Source: Capitella teleta (Eukaryota > Annelida > Polychaeta > Capitellidae). From it: a stretch of 64,000 bases of DNA. This document shows positions 25,130-36,458 of the stretch, piece by piece. Location: positions 587,488-651,487 of the forward strand of contig KB293808.1 of the NCBI GenBank assembly GCA_000328365.1. The letters are read 5' to 3'. The notes under the pieces were generated by a model. That model saw nothing but the letters and a program-made list of their open reading frames with translations, was not told the origin of the DNA and made no database searches. Position 1 is the stretch's first letter. Every line of letters begins with the position of its first letter. The position numbers were made by a program, and so were the translations under genes.

Positions 25130-25925
25130 CAGGGGTCGGCAACCTGCGGCCCGCGGGCCACATGCGGCCCACCTGGCCAACCTGTGCGGCCCACAACGCT
25201 TTGGACGAAATTACAAAAATTACATTACATGCGGCCCGCGAGTACTTCGAACGATAAAACTAAAAGGGCCATTGCCGTTTCGCCAGCAAGCGAGCGCGCG
25301 GAGCATTCCGTTAAGAGCGAATCAGCGTCGTCCATTATGAGCGCTTCTTCAAGCGTGCTCGGATTTTTAAATTTTAAGAGAGCCAATCAGAGAGCGCTTT
25401 TAAGAAGAAATCTCCCGATTCCAGGATGTGCGGGCCTGTGAGGCAGAGTTCCGCACCTTCTCCGCACCTTTCGATGTGGACGTTGAGGAGTGAGGAGAAC
25501 TGATAGAGCTGCAGTGCGACGATGGCCTCCGGGGCAAGTTCAGAATCACGACGCCACTGCAGTTCTGGAGCTCTCTTGCTGCGTCCGGTACTTTCCCCGC
25601 CCTTGTGAGCGGAGTCCTCCACATTACTTCCCTCTTTGGCTCCACTTACGCCTGCGAGCAGCTCTTCAGTAAGATGAAGACAACCAAGAGCAAGACGCGC
25701 TCCGAGCTGTCAGACCAGCGGTTGACAGATGTTCTCCTCCTCTCCTCAACCAAGATCAAACCAAACTTGGACGATTTGTGCGGTCGCTACCAACATCAAT
25801 CCTTGCATTAATGTTAAGAGAAAATAAACTTGATAAAGGCTATTGCTGTTGGTACTCATTGTGTTGTTCCTTTTTTGGGGGGCAGGGCGGGGCGGGGGGT
25901 GGGCGGATTTCAATTGCTGTGGCCC
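25130..25925 (+). mobile_element. hAT transposon remnant (internally deleted)
   Basis: Left end CAGGGGTCGGCAACCTGCGG is a classic hAT terminal repeat, followed by GCGGCCC-rich subterminal DNA. After about 300 bp, coding similarity to the transposase C-terminal part starts: ELIELQCDDGLRGKF, then HITSLFGSTYACEQLFSKMK, TKSKTRSELSDQRL and the stop at 25809-25811. The FGSTYxCEQLFSxMK block is the hAT dimerisation domain, as in host genes such as GTF2IRD2 and ZBED5. Most of the transposase is missing, one in-frame stop (25489-25491) lies before ELIELQ, and a clear right terminal repeat is not seen; TGGCCCG near 25920 may be part of it. Confidence 0.8.
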
Positions 25926-26039
25926 GTTGGCTCTTCAGTACTCTGAATTTTATGGCTTCATTAACGAAATTTCTAAACCAATATAATAATTACAGGGTGA
26001 TTCAACAGCTTATTTACAAGTACTCAAAAGTATTTATCA

Positions 26040-26885
26040 CTAAAGAATGCAACCAGCTCCCCCCTCCTCTCCCCTCCCGAACCAATCTCACACTAGGAAC
26101 TATTACTATCACAGAAGAACAAGTGCACTTCAAACTCATCTCTAGTGATCCATCATGACAACATCCATCCCATCGTCCTCAAAGAAACAGCCTCCGAAAA
26201 TACTCCCATCCTCACGTACTTCTTCAACAAGTCCATTCAAGCAGGCCCCATCCCGTCCCAATGGAAGTTAGCCCACATAACACTGCATAAACCCTCAATA
26301 AAAAGGCAATAAGAAGAGCCCTATCAACTACCTTCAAATCAGTATTACCTGTGAGACATGCAAAGTCCTTGAAAAAAAAATCCACCCTCAACGAATACAT
26401 GGAATAAAACAACCTCATCCACAACGCCCAACATGGCTTCCACTTAGATCGCTCCTGCACCTCCCAACTCCTCATTGCCATTAACCAGTGGAAGACAGCC
26501 CTCGACAATGGACAGAACATTGACACCAACTACTTAGACTTCTCAAAGGCCTTTGATGTTGTGTCACACCCTCTACTACTCCACAAACTCTCCTCCTATT
26601 GGATATCTATAATTGGATATACAAAAATATACAAAAATGGATCACAAGCTTCCTATCAAACTGCCAACAGCGTGTCCATATTTCCTCCACCGTCTCAGAA
26701 TGGATTGATGTTGTCAACGGTGTGCCCCAGAGTAGCGTACTTAATTGGCCTCATACTCTTCTCCCTCTTCATCAATGACCTTCCTGACTCCTCCATCTGC
26801 CCAACCTTCCTTTTTGCTGATGACACAAAATGCTACACCAGCTAGGCCCAGACATCTCCACCAACCGACTCCACCCAGATAGCAT
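26040..26885 (+). mobile_element. Decayed LINE reverse transcriptase
   Basis: Scattered over three plus-strand frames are the signatures of a LINE RT: DNIHPIVLKE..., IPSQWKLAHIT, NYLDFSKAFDVVSHPLLLHK, VVNGVPQSSVLNW and SLFINDLPDSSICPTFLFAD. Their order matches motifs 2-5 of the RT domain. Multiple frameshifts and stops make it a dead copy. No 5' end or 3' tail is recognisable. Confidence 0.8.
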
Positions 26886-28160
26886 TCAAGTGGATAAATA
26901 AAGATAATGAAATTCGAACACAAGGAAAATTTAAACCTCAACTGTGAAACTGCGAACAAAGGATAATTCAATCAATTGTTGCGAATGTGTGAAACGAATT
27001 AATCGCATTTCACAAAAGATGCTACTTATATTAGCACCACACCACATGTATGTGATATACATGTGTATACATGCTGAACGATGCAATCATATAAAGAATA
27101 GCTCATCGTTAAAAAGTGATGAAGGCAGCTGAAGAATCGTTGAAGATGCATGTAGTTGAAACTTGAAATGCGTGGAAATATGAACGTCTGCTCCCAACGA
27201 ACGCTAAGAACAGAATGATGTGACATTCAAATTAGTGATCATGAATATTCATGCTTCATGCATACATTATAACGTCAGTGCCAATGTGGCTGGGCTGGAA
27301 CAAACACACACTATTAGCATTTGCTCAGCGGCTTAAATGGTTGAATGCTTTCAGATAAGCCGCCCGATATGTGAAGGAAAAAGTGCATGATTGTGGCACT
27401 TACCTTATGTGTTTAATTCTCACCACAAAAGTGGTACAAGAAGAACAACAGGGTAGAAGAACAACAGTGGCAAGAAACGATACTTGTGTGGCACTGATGG
27501 CGAGTAAATGGCATATATCTGACACCTGAATGCTATCTAGGAAGGTTCAGGTTCAGGTTAAATGGATTAAAGTGCCTTTGTTATGGCACTGTTACAAGCT
27601 GATGTTCAAGTTTCTTTTTTCATATATCTTCTATTTCAAAAAAATATATCTTCATAAATAATACAGTAATAACTTAAATAAAACTTAACTAGTATAACCA
27701 ACCAAACAATAACCGCTACCTCCCTGCCCCCTTGCCCTAAACAACAGAACAATTTATAACAAGTAAATAGAAAAATATATAAATAAATGAACAGGTAAAT
27801 AAAGAATTAAATAAGACAAGAGTTGATCTCATGAATATTTAATAGAAGGAAAGTCACAATTGATAGAGGGAAAACATGTAAAGTCATAGTGTCATAGTAA
27901 ATAATCAATGTTCATAATATTTACGTGGTCTTATGTTATCGTACTCATCAACATCCCTGATGTTTATAAATTTACAAGCACATGCGTAACTAGGCTAATA
28001 CATTCAATAGTAGGCCTATCAACTCATCTGATCATGCATTCGTGATCACACATGACGCATATTAACCATGGTTGTGTGGTTATACCGATTTTGAAGGTCA
28101 TCCGACATTGCATGCATATTCATGTTCGTATGCTGGTGCATGCTTGGAACTTAAAAGAAG
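26886..28160. other. Intergenic, no gene seen
   Basis: AT-rich spacer. No exon chain or recognised element, apart from a block near 27550-27700 that looks like simple, A-rich repeat DNA. Confidence 0.4.
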
Positions 28161-28165
28161 TTGAG

Positions 28166-28240
28166 CTTATAAAAATATACACAGAACCTCTGTTAGCCCG
28201 AAGGTGTCTGTTTCTGTTCCACTAAATAGGTCATGCTCAG
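28166..28240 (+). promoter_or_regulatory. TATA-type promoter and non-coding first exon of the IAP-like gene
   Basis: TATAAAAATA at 28168-28177 would place transcription start near 28200. An exon ending TCATGCTCAG with a strong donor GTGAGT at 28241 follows. It would splice to the acceptor at 29000. Inferred from signal order; not proven. Confidence 0.5.
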
Positions 28241-29315
28241 GTGAGTATACATGTACTTACATTCATATTCACTTATCTTTTATTTTTTACATGAAACCAT
28301 CCCGTGGGTAAAAGCCAGGGGGTTCCCCATAAATATTCATCTGTTGATCATAATGATTTACCATCAAAGGTTTGATTGATTTAATAACAGTCTAACTGCT
28401 CGAGTAACTGTGGTACAAATTCAACTATTTTTATTGTGTACATATATCAGACCTAATTAGTAATTAGTATCTAAATGTACACTTGTCCTTCGTATCATAA
28501 TGACCTGTTTTCGTTACACTGAAGCCAGTTGGAAAGCAACAATAGGGCATATTTGAGGTAAAAATGTACCCATAATTTGCATTATGGACATTAATCCTGA
28601 TATCCTGCAAATGGGCTGTGACCCTGCGGTGCTTATAAGGCTTGAAGAATGTTACCCAGACATTGTACTCCCATATTTACATCCTGCCATTTATGTGTCG
28701 TCCACAGCCAGCCCAACCATTGGCATTTTTAATATTTAATAATATAATGTGCTGTTTGTGGAGTCTCTGAAATTGCACTTGGGTACATGTACTGTTGAAA
28801 CTTAAAAACACTTTTGGTATATGATATGTGCATCAGTATGTTACTTTGTAAGATTGTGCGAATAGTGACTGTTGGAATATTTATAAAATTGTGTCATTCA
28901 TTTAAACATTGAACCTGGTTAACTGTCAACAATCCATAATTTTCTTTGTTACACCAAGTTTTTTTTCTCACTGTTCACTCACTTTTCTTTATATCCACAG
29001 CTTTTGAAATGGATCTCAACCAAGACCAATCACAAAAGACCTGCTGCTTTATCAACACTGAGGTATGATTATTTATTCATATACCAATTTATATGATTAT
29101 TCATTTCAATATCTTTATATATAAATTATGAATCTCATTGTCTTATATTATTGTATAATGTTATATGAAAAAAGTCCATACGCATTGTGTGTACATGATC
29201 TGTTGATAATCATGTTGCATGGATGTTTTTGTACATTGAATTTTAAACTCTTTTGATTTATCTGTTACTTAGTGGGGGTACATGCACCGCGAGAGTGTGT
29301 CTGGAAAGTGGCAAC

Positions 29316-30001
29316 ATGTCTTTAGCAATGGAGACAAATGATGAGACAAGGGTTCTACGTGAAATGGGTTATGGAGACCATGTCATCAGCGAGGCATACA
29401 AAACTCTAGAAGGTAATATCACTATAACCGTTTTAGGCATAATACATACTTGTTTGCAGTTTTAAGTAGATGTATAATGATTGCTTAAACTTGATACACT
29501 TTATTACAATAAGGCAACCAAATAGTTAATTTAGCTCTGATAATAAAAGATAGAAATAGAAGAATTTTATTGCATTGCATTGAATCTTATAATCTTATTA
29601 TTCTCATAATCTTATACATGTAGACCAACTTATCATACATCTTCCTCAGAAATCCCCAATCCAAAGATTGAGAAGTTACTCGATGCAATTTATGAAGCTG
29701 AAGACAAGGAGATTGCCCAAAACAAAGATGATGGACAAGAAAACAGTGAGTATATTCCCAGACAGGGCCATATTGCTATGATTATACATACATATGAACT
29801 TCAGATCTGTCCTGGCACATCCAAGAGAATCAATCCCTGAAGAGATTGTTATTTTGCCACATATGTGGTGAGCAATTGGCAAATTGTATGTTCATACCAT
29901 GTCACCATCTTGTGACCTGCGAGAATTGTGGATCTCTGTGTTCTGAATGCCATAAATGCTTTATGAAAATTGAGGGCCACCTAAAGATTTACACAACATA
30001 G
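29316..30001 (+). CDS. Small IAP-family-like protein: UBA-like region plus C-terminal RING, no BIR
   Basis: Three coding exons (29316-29412, 29650-29745, 29805-30001) join to 129 residues. The N-terminal part RVLREMGYGDHVISEAYKTL resembles the UBA domain of cIAP/XIAP proteins (MG[FY] motif and second amphipathic helix). The last 49 residues are an IAP-type RING: CHICGEQLANCMFIPCHHLV, TCENCGSLCSEC and a short hydrophobic tail HLKIYTT. XIAP, for comparison, has CxVC...VFIPCGHLVxCxxC...CPxC and a TFLS-type tail. Such RINGs dimerise and act as E3 ubiquitin ligases. The caspase-binding BIR domain that defines IAPs is absent. The start is uncertain: a 5' exon at 29001-29062 is spliced upstream, the frame stays open through it, and other ATGs precede in different frames. 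Confidence 0.75.
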
Positions 30002-30880
30002 TAACATTAAAACTGATTGGCATACTTAATTTTAAGTATTTCTAACACTATGGCACTTGCCATGTAACAACCAATCACTTACTAGAATAACCCTCACAAT
30101 AATGCACTACCACCAGCTAAAAATACCTTCATTATGTAATAACCCAACGAAACTCGCCAAATTTTGTGGCTCCTACAAATCATACAGCAATCTATACCCA
30201 ACTCCAATTCCACCCAGTGTGATGAACCCTTTTGAAAATTCTCAAAAAGAACCATCCAATCTCGATCAAACCTGCCTAATTTTTGTTAAAGTTTATTGGC
30301 AAGTTTGTTTGTGTACCGTAAAACATCAATTTCTTTCTTTAAAGTTTATTATTCTATTGCTGTGCTTGTATGCATAATTGCATTTGAATCCTTGTATTTC
30401 AACTTTTTTATTCTTCCATATAATCATATTATTATAATAATATTGTATTTGGTTTTGTTTTGTTTGTTTTTTAATTTTTTTATGATACACATTGTATTTG
30501 TTCAAGTATAAGGCATGCTTGTTTACCTTTCCTTAAACCTGTTGCTTTGACCAGTGACCACTGAGTCTTAACGCTTAGTAGATGTACAGGACTGAAGTTT
30601 ATGATTTGATTGATATACTTGTACTGGTGGAGGATTTTGATTTTAATTATTTGCATAGACTATAATGTGTATCTTTCATCAAATAAAAGTTTTGACGAGT
30701 ATGTTTTTCATATTGGTTCTTAATGGTTCCTTGCTATGCACATTTTCTTGAATTATCAGCCTTGATGTATTCAGTTTATTTTATGTTTCTCATTCAAATA
30801 AATATAAATATCATTTTCGTTAAATAAACTGTACGTCAAATTTCTGCCACAAACCATAATATATCGAGTTCATCACAAGG
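30002..30880. other. 3' UTR and intergenic, no further gene
   Basis: AT-rich DNA after the IAP-like stop. Candidate poly(A) signals AAATAAAAG near 30684 and AAATAAATATAA near 30799 fit the 3' UTR end. Open frames at 30057-30511 are not supported. Confidence 0.4.
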
Positions 30881-30889
30881 CAAGCCAAG

Positions 30890-33010
30890 CAGCAAGCAAA
30901 GCAGCATGCTGAGCAGATCCGGCTACTGATGGAAGCTCTGGCAGCTATTGGTGGACACTCTGGTAACCCATCTACAATGAATTTGACGTCTTCATAGCCT
31001 ACATTTGGTTCATTTCACTCTACATCGGAGCTGTGGGGTGACTACTGGTCACGTTTCATAATGTTCTCCAAGGCCCGCAGCATTCCTGACTTCAGACACC
31101 CTTTTTTCTTCTTTACGAACCAATCCCCTGCCATCAACAGGATGCTCGCTAACTTAGCCTCACAACAAGCCCTGGCTGTGGACATCAACGACCTCAATCT
31201 GAAGAAGATGGAGAAGTACATGGAGGACAGCTCCACCCCACTCATGATATAACACCTTCCCTCTAAGATTAGATGGTAGGTGGATAACTTCGGGCATATA
31301 CGGTATCTCCAACATCATAGACACGAAGTGGCCTGCCGCTGTTGATGAAGCTGGGCGAACTGCGCTGGTGATGGAGTAATGGCGTCTAGACGTGTACGCA
31401 GCTGCCATCCATTTAGAAGCTTGCTTGGAGAGAAACAAGTAGCTGTTGGTGTCCTCCTGTATATCATCAAGAAGTCTTGAAGGGCTGTGTGAAGGGGCTG
31501 CTTGGATTTCTTCATGGCTTTCTTAATTGAATCATCCTGCAACAAACTGAACTGCGGAGCGCATGGTCCAGTGAGATGGGAAATTCCACGCTCTCGGCAC
31601 CAGTTCTTGAACTCTTCCGAAGTGAAGGAGGTCGCATTGTTCAAGACAATAGCAAAATGATAGCCAAAATGGGCGAAGTCTTCCTCCAGGAGGTCCATAG
31701 TCGCCTTACTGCTCGTGAAAGTCGTCCGGTGGATACAGGGATACTTTGAGAATGAATCCACCACAACTAACCAGTTGTATCCGATGAAATTCACAACATG
31801 ATCAATGTGCAGACAAACCCAGGGTTTCTCGGGAATGATCCAGGGATGCACAGGTGTCTTTGGCGGTGAATCTTGATGATTGGCACAGGTGCTGCATTGA
31901 TGACATAAATTCACGATGGCAGCATCAATTCCCCGCCGGAACACAGCTGTAGGAGCTAGCTGTTTCATTCTTTCCAATCCCCATATGACTCAAATGTAAG
32001 ATGTCTAAGGTTTGTAGGCAATCGGGAATGACCAATCGAGATCTGTGGAAGATGCAGCCATCAGTAGCCGTCAGATTGTCTCTCACTTTCCAATAAGGGT
32101 TGTCACTCTTGGATGGCCACCTTTCTCTGCAATAGCGGAGCACAGTAGAGTACAGAGTCCTTGCTGGTTGCTTTGATTATGATTTGGGCATCAAATGGAT
32201 CCAGTTGCCCAATGGTCGTCACCATGCACACTTGATCTTCTTCGTCACTACTCTCCTTGCCATCAAAGTCCTGGTTTTGTTCTTTAGTTATACTGCTCGG
32301 AGCCTCCACATTGCCATGTGCCGTTGTCTTCCGGTACTCAATGGTGTAGGAGTACATGTATTGGCTGAGAGTGAGTACCCAATGATTAGCAGTCAGAGCA
32401 GGGGTTGCTCTGTTGGGTCAAAAAATGGCGAGTAGAAGCCTGTGGTCGGTCAAAAGAATGAAATTCATTCCATAGAGGAACTGGTGGAATTTCTTCAGGG
32501 CAAAGACGATGCTTAGGGCTTCCTTCTGGATTTGGCTGTATCGTCTTTGGGTCTCTGTGAGGCTCTTGGCGGTGTTGCAAATTGATCTCTCTGATTTGTC
32601 TTCATACCGGTGAAAGAGCACGGCACCAATCCGAATGTTCAAGGCATCACAGGAGATACCAATCTTCTTCTTTTGGTCAAAGTGAGTAAGCACTTTGTCA
32701 TTGCTCAGCATCTTTTTAATAGAAGTGAAGGCTTCAGCTTGTGCATGTCCCCATATCCACTTGACGTTCTCCTTGGTAAGTCGATGTAGAGGTTCAGCCA
32801 CAGTTACCACATCAAAAAGGAACTTGCCGTAGAATTGCATAGCTCCCAAGAAGGATTTTAGTTCGAAGATGTTTGTCGGGGTGGCATGTTGAGAACTGCC
32901 CCCACCTTAAGTCCCTTGGCCACTCTTTGTGCAGACAGTAGGTGCTCCAAGTAATGTACATAGGGCTGTGCAAATTCACACTTCTCGAGGCAAACTCCTA
33001 AATAAAACTA
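30890..33010. mobile_element. Fossil Ty3/gypsy LTR-retrotransposon pieces
   Basis: Two parts of a Ty3/gypsy-type element. A gag-like piece lies at about 30930-31255 on the plus strand. A pol piece on the minus strand, about 31260-32990, shows the end of reverse transcriptase, RNase H and integrase in the usual order. The two parts face each other, so they come from two insertions or a rearranged one. No pair of LTRs was recognised. It is broken, with several breaks, incomplete at both sides and looks old. Confidence 0.8.
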
Positions 33011-36000
33011 AAAAATGCAAGTCAATTATGTCATGGTATCTATGCTCTACATGAGGAATTGTCTTATAACCCTTTATGGCTACCAATTTTTTTTTTTATG
33101 ACATTATAGTCAAGAATCCACAATGCAGCTTTTCTCCCTGGATTAGTTGACAGTTGTATTTGGAAGTATTTCATTTACATGTATATCACATACATTCTGA
33201 GTACAAATATAATATGAATAATAACAGATACTAAGATACAAGAACCAAATGATCGTACCTAATTATATTACAGCATGTACATCATCATGCCTAATATTTG
33301 TCAACAATTATACTTGAAGGAAAAAATTATCTGCATAATGCGCGCAATCAAAAATCACAATCAAAGAAAGTTTATGAAACAGAAAGTTTATGTTGAGACA
33401 AAAAAGCATTGAAATGAATGACAACTGAATATATTGGTAGTAGTATTTTGTACAGACTCAGAAATGAAGCCCGCAGATATGAAAATAAAAACTCATGATC
33501 AATAATTGCTTCAAAGTACTCTACATTTCTGGTGTCATGTACAAAACGACATCAACATGATTTTTGTTGTTGATCTTTTAATTTTCAGAGTCGCACTTGG
33601 TCGATAGCGACAGATGTTAGTGCATGCACATACACATAGAGCAAATAACGAAATTAATGATGCAATATTGCAGTTGGCAGCAATTAAGTTTTTATCCGGC
33701 CAGACATCATTCAATTTAGCACCACTCAAACATTAATTTTGAGAAATTATGCTCTTATCGTGACTTTTTGCCAAAACAAACCTGTATTGTATTCAACAGT
33801 CAATGATGACAGAGAATGTCACTATTGTTCCAAGATTGAGCGCTCAATCTTAGCGCTAACCCCCCCCCCCCAAAAAAAAAAAACAAAACAAAAAAAAACA
33901 AAAAAAAACACAGCTGTACTGAATTAAACATTATTTGCAGAGGAAGGGATGCTAGGGGGGAGGTGATGGAAGATGAAGTGCAAATAGTCGCATCTCAATT
34001 CTCAATGATTGCTGTTTATTGTAAACAATATATTTCATACGATTTTCATTGCGGCGTATATGAACAATAGCGGCACATGTACTTGCATGGCGGCTAGCCG
34101 TTTTGCCACGGCTGGCTGACGGCTCAGCTCTAGATCTTCATGGCGGCGGCTGGCAGCTCACGGCGGCGACTTCAGGGTCTATGTACAATATGTGATTAAT
34201 CACTACTATCACTAGTTGGCGATGTTGGGGTTCATGCACAGCTAGCCTTCGATTTTCTAAAACTACTTTTTTTTTTTTCTTTTTTTTTTCTTCTTCTCAA
34301 AATGACAGACTAGGCGGGCGCCTCGAATGCCTCATGCCTGGCTACGGCCCTGATACTATGAGGTAGAAAACTTAGTTATTAGCGGTGACGTCACCCCTTT
34401 TCACCCTAATGCTTGTATGTAGTTTCTCGCGGCCCATATGATCGTATTTTTCGCGGACCGCGAAACGTGAATGAGAATCTTCGAATTTCGTAAGATCATA
34501 ACGCACTTTCTTTTTCATTGCGGCGTATATAAGAATTTGACGCCCAAGTGATAAGTAAAATACTAGTATTTGCTGATCAGAATGAGCTCCAAAGATGTTG
34601 CCGGTTAGACCATGATATATAATTATAAATCCCTTTGTATGTGCTTAATTTATTGCCATTTTCGTCCTTAATCTATGGATATATGGAGGAGAATCCGTCC
34701 GATGAGCGATAAAAGGGCCTTTCACCATGATCATGACCGTGACATGGCGCGCAATGGAGCGACTGATGATGCGTTCTTTTCGAAGTCGGAACTTGGAATT
34801 ACGAGGTCGGCATCTCATGCACCATCAGATTAGACCCAGATATCTAGATGTAATTCCGAATTCAGTCGATAAGGAAAGAACGCACCATTACAGATTACTC
34901 AAAGGGACGTTTTGTAGTTTCCACGTTCCCAACCCCATATCATACGTAACACATTGTGAAAATGCACAAAAGCGTTCTAAAAATCTTAATTTAATTTAAA
35001 CCATTGCCACAAATCAAGGGGCTCGTATGAGCCATGCTCGCACTTGGCCCAATATTCAAATGAGATTTAAGTGAGAGTGAGTGAGAACACCATATCTGTA
35101 AATGTTAACATCTAACCTCCCATACTGATGACTCAAATATTTCACAAATCAAACCCTGGCCCCAGGATGCCAGGATATAAGGGTTGGAAAGATCCACTTG
35201 TCTAATCGTATATACCAGTGACACTACTCAGTCTTAGCAAAGAGACTCCAGTTAGGTCAATGGTATGTGTCTTCGCCAAAACCCCAAATATGTTTCATTA
35301 GTGCTGTTTGCAAAAGAAACTTTGCATAACTTGGGATTTCCTGTACGTTATGGCAACCCTCCCACCATATTCAATGGTACCAAAAGCCACACAAATTAAA
35401 CACAAATTAAACACAGGAAAAGATATAATAACAACAAAAATTAAATATTCCAAGGACATTCACATTGTCTGTGCTGCATATTGCATTTTAGAACTTAGAG
35501 ATATGAGACTGGGATATTTGAGTTCAGCACTAAATTGTACAGAATGCACAGCTTTATCCTTTTTGTTTTGTACAAAACCTGAGTCGTCATAATATTCATA
35601 AACCACTGTTATCATTTATGTTGACTTTGTTGCAATTATTATTATTGTTATTTCTTTATTTACCTCTTCTGTTTTTTCTATAATGTCAATGCTTAATTGC
35701 GATTGAAATAAATTATATATAATAATCGCTTCAGAGAATGGTCTGAACAGAATTACATTATTAGATTCACTGGGTCCAATTCCATAAAGATACTGTACAC
35801 TACAGACCCAAAAATGCCGACTCTACGGCCGCCTCTCTCGGCCAATGAGAGCAATGTCACGCTATTGTTTCATCACAATTACAATGTGAACAAATTAAAC
35901 ATTATGCTGATGTGTCATGTTTTTTGTTATAATTATTGTCTTATTATCAATTATTAAGGATTAAAAAGAAATTGATTGGGCCAACTCACTGTTTGTTGTA

Positions 36001-36021
36001 ACTCGTCTGCACTTCAACACT
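33011..36021. other. Intergenic, repetitive, no gene seen
   Basis: Contains a poly-C/poly-A tract at 33860-33911, a cluster of GCGGC/GGCTGGC words at 34080-34180 similar in style to 63285-63390, and a 19-bp direct repeat TTTTCATTGCGGCGTATAT at 34043 and 34512. A LINE-tail-like end GAAATAAATTATATATAATA sits near 35705. Open frames are short and isolated. Confidence 0.45.
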
Positions 36022-36458
36022 CAGGGTTCTCGCCAGAGCCTTATAGCGTATACGCTTTATTTTCGGGGCGATACGCTTAAATTTCTGTGATACGCTTCTC
36101 TTTTTTCAGCGATACGCTTTTTTTAATTTTTTTACCAAGAATTTATTTGCGATTGTGATCATGTGATTCATTTCATTTCCCTTTCCCCTTTCTGTCAACA
36201 TTCAAGGCTTCAAAGCTTGGTAAATAAAACACGCGCCTCGCCTCGGGACGGCTGACCGCTCATTAAAGACGAGTTGCCCTAGCCCCTCCCGCTTCCCTCA
36301 ATCGGCGCCAGCTTATCAGTGATCAGTAAATTTTGTCGGCAAACGGCGGCACTTGTTTTGACGCTGATTATTGTGTTGTGGTATCAAGTTATATTAGCGT
36401 TGTATTCCCGTCATCTCGTGGTTTTTTCCTCGCACATTACGTACTCTTTACGCGCATT

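Noticed and set aside
31061-31252. Separate small host gene
   Set aside because: It is part of a gag-like fragment of the fossil gypsy element.
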